From positions 62,001-126,000 of the forward strand of contig CACZMA010000006.1 in assembly GCA_902782125.1 (NCBI GenBank): 64,000 nt of DNA, given 5' to 3'. The position numbers and the translations under genes were made by a program. Each line of letters starts with the position of its first letter. The stretch's first letter is position 1. Under the pieces are notes generated by a model that was given only the letters and a program-made list of their open reading frames with translations, did not search any database and was not told the origin of the DNA. Below, one piece after another: positions 8,313 to 16,814 of this stretch. The stretch comes from Oscillospiraceae bacterium. GTDB lineage: Bacteria > Bacillota > Clostridia > Saccharofermentanales > Saccharofermentanaceae.

Positions 8313-9728
8313 ATGCTTGAAGTAAAGCTCAAAGGCCACGATAAGTATTACTGCGTATCGGACGTGGTCCGATTGTTCTACGACGGTCTGTGCGAGGACA
8401 GGGAGCGCGTCGCGGTAACGGCGGAATCCGGACCGGATATGGTCATCACCTGTGAACTGGAGCCCGGCGGAAGGTCTGTCACATATTGCGGCGATAAGGC
8501 ATATGTGCCTGAGGGAGAGCCGCTGGAAGCCGGAAGAGAGATAAGAAGGTCGCTGTATCTCGCGCTCTGCGATATCTCAGGAAGGACGATGCCATGGGGC
8601 TGCCTCACGGGTATCAGGCCCACGCTCGTGGCTTATGAGGAGAAGACTCCGGACAGACTGATCGAGAGATATTATGTGAGCCCTGATAAGGCCGTGCTTG
8701 CCTGCAGGACTGCAGAAGAAGAACTCCGTCTGACGGAGCTCATACCTGAAGAAGACCTGAACATCTATATCGGGATCCCTTTCTGCCCGACGAGATGCTC
8801 ATACTGTTCGTTCATATCGCAGGACATATCGCACCACATGAACCGCCTGACAGCATATGAGGAGGCGCTGGAATCAGAGATAAGGATCCTGGCGCCGAGG
8901 ATTGGAAGAAGGGTCAGCTCTGTCTATGTCGGAGGCGGCACGCCTACGGTGCTTCCGGAAGAGGAATTCAGATCGCTCCTTGACTGCATGTATTCCGAGA
9001 TCGCCATAGACGGGAACTGTGAAGTGACGATCGAGGCGGGGCGTCCGGACACGATCACGGAAGACAAGCTACTGGCGATGCGCGAACACGGTATCACGAG
9101 GATCTGCATCAATCCGCAGACGATGAACTCGGATACCCTGGCCAGGCTTAACAGGAAGCATACTGCCGAAGATATCGTGCGCATATATGAGATGGCGAAG
9201 GCCATGGGGTTCGACTCGATCAACATGGATCTTATCGCAGGCCTTCCCTATGAGACTGCCGAAGACTTTACAAAGTCGCTCGGCAGGGTGATAGAGCTTG
9301 ATCCTGCAAACATCACCATACATACGCTCTACAAGAAGCGCAGGGCGGAACTGTCGAAAGAGACGGTGCTGGACAGGAATGAATCCAGGGGGAGTCTCGC
9401 AGACGCCGTGAAGGAAGGCTATGAGATGCTCTATGAAGCCGGATATCATCCGTATTACATGTACCGCCAGAAGGATACCGGTCACGGCCTGGAGAACACC
9501 GGCTTTGCCAAGGGGGACACGGGCTGCATCTATAACGTGGCGATGATGACGGACGTGAGGGATGTCTTATCCTTCGGTGCGGGTTCATCGAGCAAGAGAT
9601 GCTTCAGGCAGGAAGGCGAAGAGTACAAGAGGAGAGTGGAGCGCTGCTTCACCACCAAGAACGCCATAGAGTACATCAAGGACTATGCGAAGGCAGCAGA
9701 GAGGAAAGCAGAGTTCTTCGGCTTATAA
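8313..9728 (+). CDS. hemZ: Radical SAM coproporphyrinogen III dehydrogenase-like protein HemZ
   Basis: A 471-residue HemN-family radical SAM protein of the HemZ branch. The cluster motif IPFCPTRCSYCSF (CxxxCxxC plus the aromatic residue) lies about residue 155, followed by YVGGGTPTVL, the SAM-binding GGxxP motif. The extra N-terminal domain of about 150 residues is typical of HemZ. HemN-type enzymes oxidise coproporphyrinogen III without oxygen, but HemZ-like proteins of many heme-free Clostridia have unproven roles, so the substrate is uncertain. The GGAG site overlaps the stop region of the upstream gene. Confidence 0.82.
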   Translation: MLEVKLKGHDKYYCVSDVVRLFYDGLCEDRERVAVTAESGPDMVITCELEPGGRSVTYCGDKAYVPEGEPLEAGREIRRSLYLALCDISGRTMPWGCLTGIRPTLVAYEEKTPDRLIERYYVSPDKAVLACRTAEEELRLTELIPEEDLNIYIGIPFCPTRCSYCSFISQDISHHMNRLTAYEEALESEIRILAPRIGRRVSSVYVGGGTPTVLPEEEFRSLLDCMYSEIAIDGNCEVTIEAGRPDTITEDKLLAMREHGITRICINPQTMNSDTLARLNRKHTAEDIVRIYEMAKAMGFDSINMDLIAGLPYETAEDFTKSLGRVIELDPANITIHTLYKKRRAELSKETVLDRNESRGSLADAVKEGYEMLYEAGYHPYYMYRQKDTGHGLENTGFAKGDTGCIYNVAMMTDVRDVLSFGAGSSSKRCFRQEGEEYKRRVERCFTTKNAIEYIKDYAKAAERKAEFFGL

Positions 9729-9860
9729 GATATTGCTTTCATCCCTCAAAACTTGCGCATATCAATTTGCAAGAAATATACCATAACTTAATATATCCGG
9801 TTCCGGCCTTGTAGTATCATTGGAATTCCCGTAAACGCGTAATATGCAAAGGAAGATCTG

Positions 9861-11237
9861 ATGAGCAGGAGAAGAACAGTAGTAATAGACGAGAAGACAC
9901 CGCTGCTTATACTGGCGGGGCCTATGTTCCTCGAGCTCTTCCTGAATACCATGCTCAACAACGTGGACATGCTTATGCTGAGCCACTACGACGAGTATGC
10001 GGTGGGCGCGGTCGGCAATGCCAACAACATCATGTTCATGATGAACATCCTGTTCAACGTAATAGCAACAGCAACGAGCGTGGTCGTCGCTCAGTATCTT
10101 GGCGCCAAACAGTTCGGCAAGATGAACATGATCTACTCGCTTGCGGTAGTGGTCAACCTCGCCGTGGGTATCGTCTTAAGCGGCGCTTTCTGTGCAGCCA
10201 ATCCGCTCATCATGGATCTTCTCAACGTCTCAACCGAGATGCGCCCCCATGCGATGATCTACATCTACATCGTCGGAGGCGGCGGGTTCCTCACGGCCGT
10301 GTTCAACGTAATGCTCCAGATCTTAAGGTGCAACGGCCACACGAGGGTCGGCATGGTAGTCACTCTGGTCATCAACATAATCAATATCGGAGGCAACTAC
10401 CTGTTCTTATACGGACCGTTGTCGTTCCTTAAGCTCGGCGTCGCAGGCGTTGCCATAGCAACCGTCGTGGCCAGGGCCATCGCCGTGGCGGCAGTGCTCG
10501 CATTCTTCTACAGGAAGAAGATAGGCAAGATCTCACTCAGGTATCTCAACCCTTTCCCCAAAAAGCTCCTCGCGAAAATGGTCAAGATCGGCCTTCCTTC
10601 CGGAGGCGAGAACCTTACCTACAACCTCTACCAGACGACCATGCTCTCTTTTGTAAATGCAATGGGCAACGAATCGGTCCTCGCGAGATCTTACTGCAAC
10701 ACGCTTATCTCGTTCGCGATGATATTCTCGAATGCTTCTGCGATGTCCACGCAGATCATCACGGGGCATCTGGTAGGTGCCGGCAAATCTGAGCAGGCGT
10801 ATAAGAGGGTGTTCAAGACGCTCCTGACATCCATGCCGATAACGATAGCTCTGGCGGGCATCAATGCCCTCATCTGCGGATATACGCTGCAGTTCTTCAC
10901 GGAGAATGCCGAGATAATCGCATTGGGGCAGATGATAATGATAGTGGATATTTTCGTGGAGATAGGACGCTGCCTCAACATGACGTTTGTCTGCAGTCTG
11001 AAGGCCGCCGGTGCGTATGTATTCCCGCTCATAATGGGACTGCTTTGCAACTGGGGGCTCGGTCTGACGACCGGGTATATGGTCGGCGTGGTGATGGGGA
11101 TAGGCGTTGCCGGGATTTATGCCGGTACTGCGACGGACGAGTGCATCAGAGGTCTTATCGTGATGTATTACTGGTACAAGAAGCGATGGATGGGCAAATC
11201 CGTCGTGGACAAAAATGATGAATCTGAATATGAGTAA
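9861..11237 (+). CDS. MATE family multidrug/solute exporter
   Basis: The 458-residue protein has about 12 hydrophobic helices in two similar halves. LAGPMFLELFLNTMLNNVDM and VVAQYLGAKQFGKMN fit the MATE (NorM/DinF) consensus, and GLPSGGENLTYNLYQ is the matching start of the second half. Such proteins export cationic drugs or metabolites using a Na+ or H+ gradient. The AAGGAAGATC site fixes the start. The 132-base gap after hemZ holds no gene; a weak promoter (TTAATA, 18 bases, TAGTAT) is possible near 9790-9815. Confidence 0.85.
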   Translation: MSRRRTVVIDEKTPLLILAGPMFLELFLNTMLNNVDMLMLSHYDEYAVGAVGNANNIMFMMNILFNVIATATSVVVAQYLGAKQFGKMNMIYSLAVVVNLAVGIVLSGAFCAANPLIMDLLNVSTEMRPHAMIYIYIVGGGGFLTAVFNVMLQILRCNGHTRVGMVVTLVINIINIGGNYLFLYGPLSFLKLGVAGVAIATVVARAIAVAAVLAFFYRKKIGKISLRYLNPFPKKLLAKMVKIGLPSGGENLTYNLYQTTMLSFVNAMGNESVLARSYCNTLISFAMIFSNASAMSTQIITGHLVGAGKSEQAYKRVFKTLLTSMPITIALAGINALICGYTLQFFTENAEIIALGQMIMIVDIFVEIGRCLNMTFVCSLKAAGAYVFPLIMGLLCNWGLGLTTGYMVGVVMGIGVAGIYAGTATDECIRGLIVMYYWYKKRWMGKSVVDKNDESEYE

Positions 11238-11262
11238 GCAGTCTGAATCCAGGCTGCTTAAT
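11236..11262 (+). terminator. Possible weak terminator after the MATE gene
   Basis: AGCAGTCT and AGGCTGCT can form an 8-bp stem with one G-T pair around GAATCC. The following DNA is AT rich but lacks a clean T run, so termination may be inefficient. Confidence 0.4.
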
Positions 11263-11370
11263 TCATAATTAATATTTATATTATTCACAATAAGTTACGG
11301 AGATATAAAACCCTTTCGTAATCGACCATGCTACAATTACGGTAAATAACTATGTTGGGAAGGGTTTTGT

Positions 11371-13644
11371 ATGAGAACTGCACTGTCAGTAGTCTTTGGA
11401 ATATTGATACTGGCACTTCTCGTTTGCATGGAATTAGCCAGACGTTCCAAAAAGCCCATAGGAAAGCATGTCGCCTTTGTTTTGGCAGGCCTCGCGATCC
11501 CAGTTCTCGGCAATATGATAATCATCCTCTCGACTGAGAAGATCCTCTCGCTTGTCGGATACTATATCTATTTCCTCGGAATGGATGCCGCGGCCTATTC
11601 GATCTGGCGTTTTACGTTCGCATACGGCAATCTCAACAAGCCCAAGAAGCCAGTCAGCATTCTGATAGCAGTGCTGTTCGGCCTTGACCTGCTCCAGTAT
11701 ATCCTGAATCCGTTCCTGAACTTCACGTTCATAGTGGATAAGATCATGGTCGACGGTTATGCATATGTAAGGCTTATCCCGCTTGCAGGTCAGATGTATC
11801 ACAGGATAGTCTGCTACGGACTGTTCCTGGCGACCATTATAATATTCATCGTCAAGATCGTTAAGGTATCAAGAGTCTACAAGGCAAAGTATACCGTTAT
11901 CTTCTTCTCGCTGATGGTAATGGTCGCAGTGGAATCATATTACAACTTCTCGAGACAGCCTCTCGATATGTCGATGATCGGTTTTGCGATATTCGGATAC
12001 CTCGTATACTTCTTTGCGATCCACTACAGATCCACGAAGATCCTCGATATGCTCCTGGCAAGCATGGCATCGGACATGCCGGACGCGCTGTTCTTCTTCG
12101 ACAACAACGGCAAGTGCATCTGGACTAACGAACCCGGCAGAAAGCTCATAGGCATCAATAACAATGACTATGACACAGTCAAGGATAACCTGCTGTTTCT
12201 GTTCGATGGTATCGATCTGAAAGACAGCGGCTGGTCCAAGAGAGTAACGATAGGCGACGGTGATGATACACAGTACTTGTATCTTGCCATGAGGTCTGCC
12301 GTAGACGAGCAGAACAAGATAACGGGTTCCTACTTAAGCGTGCGCGATATTACCGATGAACAGCGTGAGATGAAGCGAGAGATGTACAATGCCACTCACG
12401 ATGCCCTCACCGGTCTCTATACGAAGGAGTATCTCTTCGAGCTTATCGCCAAGAGGCTTGAGTCCGACCGCAAGACCGATTATATGATCGGATATATCGA
12501 GGTTGCCAACTATCGCATGATCAATGATGTATTCGGACATGAGTTCAGCGAGTTTACCCTTAAGACAATAGCTCAGTATATCGAGCGTAAGACCAGCGAG
12601 AAGGTCCTGTACGGAAGAGTCTCAGACGATTCGTTCGGCATCCTTCTCGATAAGTCGACACTGAGACTGGAAAAGCTTGAGAGCCAGCTGGAGAACTTCA
12701 CGATCACTGACGATAACCTCGAACACAACATACTCATTCACATCGGCATATATGATATCGCCAAGGATGATGAGATAGATGTTCCGCTGTTCTTCGACAG
12801 TGCGCGTCTGGCAACGACTACTATCCGCGATAAGTATGAGAAGCACATTGTCTACTATGATGACGACTTGAGGAATGAGATCATCCACAATCAGCTTATC
12901 TCCAACCAGGTCAAGGAAGCCATCGAGACGAATCAGATCAGGCCTTACCTCCAGCCCATAGTCGATTCCCGCGGAATGCTCGCAGGAGCAGAGGCACTTG
13001 TCAGATGGATCCATCCGGATGAAGGATTAATGAACCCGGGTGAGTTCATTCCGGTATTCGAGCGTAACGGACTCATCGCAGACGTTGACAAGCATATGTG
13101 GAAGTGCGCGTGCGAGATGCTCGCCGACTGGAAGGAAAGAGGCATAGACAGCTTCATATCGATCAATATCTCTCCCAAGGACTTCTACTATCTGGATGTC
13201 GTAACGGAACTAAAGTCGCTGGCAGAAGAATACGGGATCAATCCCAAGAGGCTGAGAGTCGAGATAACGGAGACGGCCGTCATGTCTGATTCCGTCGATA
13301 TCCTTAAGCTGATCGCCGATCTGCGCGAATACGGATTCATCGTAGAGATGGACGACTTCGGAAGCGGCTACTCGTCGCTTAACCTGCTCAAGGATATGAG
13401 CATCGACCTTATCAAGATCGACATGCAGTTCCTGAAGGATTCCGAGCGTAACCTGAAGTCCAGCCTGATCATCAAGAACATCATCAACATGTCCGAAGAT
13501 CTCGGCATCGATACGCTGACGGAAGGCGTCGAGACGGCAAAGCAGTACGAGATGCTCTACGACATGGGCTGCCAGCTCTATCAGGGATATTATTTCTCGA
13601 AGCCTCTGCCGAGAGAAGAATTCGAAGCTCAGTGGCTCGACTGA
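11371..13644 (+). CDS. 7TM-PAS-degenerate GGDEF-EAL protein, probable c-di-GMP phosphodiesterase
   Basis: Seven hydrophobic helices (about residues 5-220, histidine-kinase 7TM type) are followed by a PAS-like domain (225-345), a GGDEF-fold domain (about 350-500) and an EAL domain (about 515-755). The GGDEF signature is replaced by SDDSF (418-422), so cyclase activity is unlikely. The EAL domain keeps EAL (E541), NIS, EITE, DDFG, IKID, EGVE and QGY, so c-di-GMP hydrolysis is likely. The degenerate domain may be regulatory. The start follows GGGAAGGG. c-di-GMP often governs type IV pili in Clostridia; a link to the pilus genes here is inference only. Confidence 0.88.
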   Translation: MRTALSVVFGILILALLVCMELARRSKKPIGKHVAFVLAGLAIPVLGNMIIILSTEKILSLVGYYIYFLGMDAAAYSIWRFTFAYGNLNKPKKPVSILIAVLFGLDLLQYILNPFLNFTFIVDKIMVDGYAYVRLIPLAGQMYHRIVCYGLFLATIIIFIVKIVKVSRVYKAKYTVIFFSLMVMVAVESYYNFSRQPLDMSMIGFAIFGYLVYFFAIHYRSTKILDMLLASMASDMPDALFFFDNNGKCIWTNEPGRKLIGINNNDYDTVKDNLLFLFDGIDLKDSGWSKRVTIGDGDDTQYLYLAMRSAVDEQNKITGSYLSVRDITDEQREMKREMYNATHDALTGLYTKEYLFELIAKRLESDRKTDYMIGYIEVANYRMINDVFGHEFSEFTLKTIAQYIERKTSEKVLYGRVSDDSFGILLDKSTLRLEKLESQLENFTITDDNLEHNILIHIGIYDIAKDDEIDVPLFFDSARLATTTIRDKYEKHIVYYDDDLRNEIIHNQLISNQVKEAIETNQIRPYLQPIVDSRGMLAGAEALVRWIHPDEGLMNPGEFIPVFERNGLIADVDKHMWKCACEMLADWKERGIDSFISINISPKDFYYLDVVTELKSLAEEYGINPKRLRVEITETAVMSDSVDILKLIADLREYGFIVEMDDFGSGYSSLNLLKDMSIDLIKIDMQFLKDSERNLKSSLIIKNIINMSEDLGIDTLTEGVETAKQYEMLYDMGCQLYQGYYFSKPLPREEFEAQWLD

Positions 13645-13672
13645 TAAGCAATTCCTATTCCTGCCAACGAGA

Positions 13673-13743
13673 AACAGCCTTTTGCAACTAGTTCCGCAGG
13701 CGCATAGCGCCGAGGACCTGTTCGTATGTTGCAAAAGACTGTT
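13673..13743. terminator. Bidirectional long inverted repeat between the EAL gene and tRNA-Pro
   Basis: AACAGCCTTTTGCAAC (13673-13688) and GTTGCAAAAGACTGTT (13728-13743) pair over 16 bases with one G-T pair. Inside is a second hairpin (GGCGC, TAG-type loop, GCGCC). T-rich DNA follows on the plus strand, so it can end the EAL transcript, and the minus-strand tRNA transcript enters it from the other side. The core 13692-13719 resembles 20623-20650. Confidence 0.6.
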
Positions 13744-13751
13744 TTGAGTTT

Positions 13752-13827
13752 TGGTCGAGGTGACAGGATTCGAACCTGCGACCCCATGCTCCCAAAGCAC
13801 GTACGCTACCAACTGCGCTACACCTCG
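13752..13827 (-). tRNA. tRNA-Pro (anticodon UGG), CCA encoded
   Basis: Read on the minus strand, the acceptor arms CGAGGTG and CACCTCG pair perfectly. The D arm (TAGCGCAGTTGGTAGC), the anticodon loop CTTTGGGAG with anticodon TGG, and the T arm with GGTTCGAATCC are all canonical. The discriminator is A and the terminal CCA is encoded in the DNA. The gene is 76 bases long and is the only tRNA in the window. It has no tRNA neighbours. Confidence 0.96.
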
Positions 13828-13866
13828 ATTTGCATGAGTGATTATATCACATTAAGTCTATGCCGT

Positions 13867-13896
13867 AAAAAAGGACCGGCCCTCACGGACCGGTCC
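13867..13896 (-). terminator. Rho-independent terminator of the Tic20-like gene
   Basis: On the minus strand, GGACCGG and CCGGTCC form a 7-bp stem around a 10-base loop, followed by TTTTTT. It lies 24 bases past the stop codon. Confidence 0.85.
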
Positions 13897-13919
13897 CCTG
13901 AATCTGCTCTTAAATGTGA

Positions 13920-14291
13920 TTATTTGATGATCTGGAGCTTATCAGCAAGACCGAAGATCGTGAAGTATTCCTTCTGAACTGCTGCAACTATGCCGAGGAT
14001 CGCAACTACGAGGAGTGCAACAGGAACAAGACCTGCGAGGATCCAGCCGACAACGGGGATCAAAGCAAGGATACCTGCGATCACGCCGGAAGCAACGCCT
14101 GCGATCGAGAGCAGGATACCGCAGTTAACGTGGTTCTTTACGAAAGCTGAATCTTTCTCAGGTGAAGCGAGAAGTCCGATGAGCCAGAGAGGGCAGACAT
14201 AGCAGAGAGCCGCATAGATTACTGCGTTACCCTGAAGCTCAGCCTCAGTAGCCATTCTCTTCCCGTTGTTGGGTGCTGTATTATTTTCCAT
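13920..14291 (-). CDS. DUF4870/Tic20-like small membrane protein
   Basis: A 123-residue protein with a short polar N-terminus and about three to four hydrophobic segments (VIYAALCYVCPLWLIGLLA, LSIAGVASGVIAGILAL, VPVALLVVAILGIVAAV). The pattern with a charged loop (PEKDSAFVKNHVNCG) fits DUF4870/Tic20-like proteins found in many bacteria, whose function is unknown. I placed the start at 14291 because GGAGG lies 8 bases upstream there; the frame is open seven codons further. It diverges from the SpoU methyltransferase gene. Confidence 0.65.
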   Translation of the reverse strand: MENNTAPNNGKRMATEAELQGNAVIYAALCYVCPLWLIGLLASPEKDSAFVKNHVNCGILLSIAGVASGVIAGILALIPVVGWILAGLVPVALLVVAILGIVAAVQKEYFTIFGLADKLQIIK

Positions 14292-14317
14292 AACATTTTC
14301 CTCCGATAACAAGATAC

Positions 14318-14326
14318 TGATATAAT
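14318..14326 (+). promoter_or_regulatory. Extended -10 promoter of the SpoU methyltransferase gene
   Basis: TGATATAAT is a perfect extended -10 element with no clear -35. It leaves a leader of about 25 bases that contains the AGGAG site of the downstream TTG start. Confidence 0.6.
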
Positions 14327-14358
14327 AACATAATTAAAATTTAGGAGTGATGGGGTAA

Positions 14359-15084
14359 TTGATAAAAGTAAACGCCTATAAACACGGCGACCTTGTAACA
14401 TATGCACTAGGCGCCACAGTGGTCATGGAATATCTTAACCACGCGGTCTCCGAGGTCGAAGCCGTGATCGTTCATCCGGGGTTCAGATCGGAAGAGACAA
14501 GGGCTAAGATCGATGCGATCTGTGCAGCCCGAAGCATCCCCGTGTCAGTCGAAGAGAAACCCTTCAACATCCTCTCCAAGAAGGAGAACTGCTTTGTCAT
14601 CGCAGTGATCCGCAAGACTCAGACAAAGATCGAACCCGGCAACCACATGGTCCTCGTGAATCCCTCCAATGCAGGCAATCTCGGGACCATCACCAGGAGC
14701 TGTCTCGGGTTCGGCGTAAGGGACATCGCGATAGTCCCGCCGGCAGTGGATCACTACGATCCGAAGGTCATAAGGGCATCCATGGGAGCGGCGGCTTCCG
14801 TGAGGACGGAGGTTTTCGGAAGCTTTGAAGAGTACAGCGAGAGGTTCCCGGACAACCGCCTGTACCCGTTCATGCTTGACGGAAGCGTCAGGCTGCAGGA
14901 GATCAAGATAGAGGCGCCGTTCTCGCTCATAATGGGCAACGAGGCAACGGGACTTCCCGCGGAATTCTCGCGTATCGGCACGCCCGTAAGGATCGAACAC
15001 AGCAGTGCGATCGACAGTCTCAACATCACGATAGCGGCCAGCATAGGCCTCTATGAAGCGGCAAAAGGCTCCGGTATAAATTAA
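14359..15084 (+). CDS. SpoU/TrmH family RNA 2'-O-methyltransferase
   Basis: The 241-residue product carries the three SPOUT knot motifs in order: NPSNAGNLGTITRSCLGFG (motif 1), FSLIMGNEATGLPAEF (motif 2) and SAIDSLNITIAASIGLYEA (motif 3). It should transfer a methyl group from SAM to a ribose 2'-OH in tRNA or rRNA; the target base cannot be assigned. The start is a TTG with AGGAG 11 bases upstream, since no ATG lies in frame nearby. It diverges from the Tic20-like gene and precedes rpsT. Confidence 0.85.
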   Translation: MIKVNAYKHGDLVTYALGATVVMEYLNHAVSEVEAVIVHPGFRSEETRAKIDAICAARSIPVSVEEKPFNILSKKENCFVIAVIRKTQTKIEPGNHMVLVNPSNAGNLGTITRSCLGFGVRDIAIVPPAVDHYDPKVIRASMGAAASVRTEVFGSFEEYSERFPDNRLYPFMLDGSVRLQEIKIEAPFSLIMGNEATGLPAEFSRIGTPVRIEHSSAIDSLNITIAASIGLYEAAKGSGIN

Positions 15085-15087
15085 CTA

Positions 15088-15116
15088 TTGCGATAACAGG
15101 CCAATCATGATAAAAT
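15088..15116 (+). promoter_or_regulatory. Promoter of rpsT
   Basis: TTGCGA at 15088-15093 and TAAAAT at 15111-15116 with a 17-base spacer, starting just past the stop of the methyltransferase gene. Confidence 0.65.
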
Positions 15117-15158
15117 TCTTCGTGCTATTTGAAAGACTAACGATGGAGGTGAAAGATA

Positions 15159-15416
15159 ATGCCTAATATCAAATCAGCTATCAAGCGTGTAACCGTTTCT
15201 GAGAAGAAGGCAGCTGCCAACAAGAGCAAGAAGAGCGCAATCCGCACTACTATCAAGAAGGCAAAGGCTTCCGTCGCAGAAGGCGAGAACGTTCAGGATA
15301 CAGTAAGAGCTACACAGAAGGCTATCGATCAGGCTGCTGCTAAGGGTCACATGACAAAGCAGGCTGCTTCAAGAGCTAAGTCCAAGCTCGCTAAGGCTGC
15401 TAACGCTGCTAAGTAA
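15159..15416 (+). CDS. rpsT: 30S ribosomal protein S20
   Basis: An 85-residue, very basic, Ala/Lys-rich helical protein starting MPNIKSAIKRVTVSEKK, the standard opening of bacterial S20, and ending in the conserved AASRAKSKLAKAAN pattern. S20 binds 16S rRNA early in assembly of the small subunit. A strong GGAGGTGA site lies 8 bases before the ATG. It has its own promoter and a strong terminator, so it is transcribed alone. Codon choice is strongly biased, as expected for a highly expressed gene. Confidence 0.96.
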   Translation: MPNIKSAIKRVTVSEKKAAANKSKKSAIRTTIKKAKASVAEGENVQDTVRATQKAIDQAAAKGHMTKQAASRAKSKLAKAANAAK

Positions 15417-15442
15417 TCCCGGATAATAATCCAACAGATAAT

Positions 15443-15474
15443 AGCCGTTCCTTCGGGAGCGGCTTTTGTTTTGT
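15443..15474 (+). terminator. Rho-independent terminator of rpsT
   Basis: AGCCGTTCC and GGAGCGGCT form a 9-bp stem (one G-T pair) capped by the stable TTCG tetraloop, followed by TTTTGTTTT. Its end touches the stop codon of the convergent tmcAL gene. Confidence 0.92.
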
Positions 15475-16748
15475 CAGAGCTGAAGCGGAGGGAGCTCCCA
15501 CTCGTGCGCACTGTCCATGCCTGCCAGTTCCCAGTAAACGGAAGCGGCGCGCATATCAAGCTCGTGCATACGCGCAAGCACGGGGTCGGAAGAACAGAGC
15601 TCGAGCGCATCGGACGGATTCATCACGATGGGGATCCCGGCGCACTTGCGCATTATCTTGAGGCAGTAGCGCCCCTCACGGTTGAATCCCAATACTCTCA
15701 CATAGGAAGGGGATACGAGATCTCTTATATCCTGCTCCGTCTGGCCGGTAACGCAGGACGTCAGCGCGCGGAGCATGCGTGTCATCGTATATCTCTTGGT
15801 CGCCATCACCTTCTCGAAAATCTTCCCGTCATGATCTTCAACGGGCAGGACGCCCGGCCTTACGTCTTCGCCTTTGTTCCTGAGATAGCCTGAGAGGCTG
15901 TCTCCCATATAAGCGTACCTGTCGGGATCAGCATCTGATATCACGCGGCCCAGTGCAGACCTTAGGTAGCTTCCGTAATCGATATATGAGAATTCCTTCC
16001 CCTGATATGCGAGCATGACCGCAAGCGATGCATCGGGCATAAGTCCCATGAGGGATGAGGCGACCTGAGACTGCCTGTATTCGGGAGCGCAGGAGCTGAT
16101 CAGTCTGCTGCGGATCGCAGATGCGCTGGGCATGGCAGAAGAAGTATCATCCGAAGAATATCCTGAGCCTGCACGCTCGATAGTGGTGATATTGATCCGT
16201 CCCTTCTTATCGAGCTTTCCCAAAGCGGCAAGATACTCGAGGGCGAGGATGGAGTTAGGACCGGATACGGCTTCTCCTGCTTCTGGGCCTGCGACCGCAC
16301 CGATCGCACGGGCACGCGCGGCAGGGTAGGACAGCCCTTCGTCAAGGGCGTCTCTGAGAGCATTACGGTAATCATCTGATGCTTCGAAGTCAGTGGCAGC
16401 CAGCTTACGCAGCAAGTCGGGATCGCCGGAATCTATGCCGAAGGCGATATCCGTGACCACGCCCGTATTGATGAGCTCTGACACTCCGCCGTAAGCGAAC
16501 CTCGAAGAAGGCGCACAGGAGAAAGTAAAGGGAAGCTGCAGCACGAGATCGGCTCCGCAGGACAGAGCCTGGCGCGCCCTTATCTGAGGCGGCAGCAGCG
16601 AAGGCAGTCCGCGCTGGGTAAAAGGACCAGTGATGACCGGCATGACGATGGCGCGGGGATCTGCGACGATCCGGCGTGCCTGCTGTATCAGATATTCATG
16701 GCCGCTGTGGAACGGGTTATATTCCGCAATTATTCCGATTACTCGCAT
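15474..16748 (-). CDS. tmcAL: tRNA(Met) cytidine acetate ligase (TmcAL, YlbM-type nucleotidyltransferase)
   Basis: The N-terminus MRVIGIIAEYNPFHSGHEYL has the HxGH-like nucleotidyltransferase motif, and the region up to ADLVLQLPFTFSCAP matches the YlbM/TmcAL family. TmcAL activates acetate with ATP to make N4-acetylcytidine at the wobble position of elongator tRNA-Met. The protein has 424 residues, normal for the family. The frame is open a further 22 codons upstream, but homologues start at the chosen ATG. It faces rpsT and diverges from the next gene. The acetate dependence fits an acetate-forming host. Confidence 0.85.
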   Translation of the reverse strand: MRVIGIIAEYNPFHSGHEYLIQQARRIVADPRAIVMPVITGPFTQRGLPSLLPPQIRARQALSCGADLVLQLPFTFSCAPSSRFAYGGVSELINTGVVTDIAFGIDSGDPDLLRKLAATDFEASDDYRNALRDALDEGLSYPAARARAIGAVAGPEAGEAVSGPNSILALEYLAALGKLDKKGRINITTIERAGSGYSSDDTSSAMPSASAIRSRLISSCAPEYRQSQVASSLMGLMPDASLAVMLAYQGKEFSYIDYGSYLRSALGRVISDADPDRYAYMGDSLSGYLRNKGEDVRPGVLPVEDHDGKIFEKVMATKRYTMTRMLRALTSCVTGQTEQDIRDLVSPSYVRVLGFNREGRYCLKIMRKCAGIPIVMNPSDALELCSSDPVLARMHELDMRAASVYWELAGMDSAHEWELPPLQL

Positions 16749-16775
16749 TGTCCGGAGCCTTTCTATTGGTATAAT
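16748..16775 (+). promoter_or_regulatory. Promoter of the anchored protein gene at 16814
   Basis: TTGTCC at 16748-16753 and TATAAT at 16770-16775 with a 16-base spacer, overlapping the start of the divergent tmcAL gene. Confidence 0.55.
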
Positions 16776-16784
16776 CCATAGAAG

Positions 16785-16814
16785 ATTATATTTCATTTGG
16801 CGGAGATAATGCAA
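16785..16814 (-). promoter_or_regulatory. Promoter of tmcAL
   Basis: On the minus strand, TTGCAT and TATAAT are spaced by 18 bases, leaving a leader of about 30 bases before the tmcAL ATG. Confidence 0.5.

Noticed and set aside
10533..11288. 251-codon minus-strand frame opposite the MATE gene
   Set aside because: Rich in His and Arg as expected from antisense reading of a membrane protein; no motif and no start signal.
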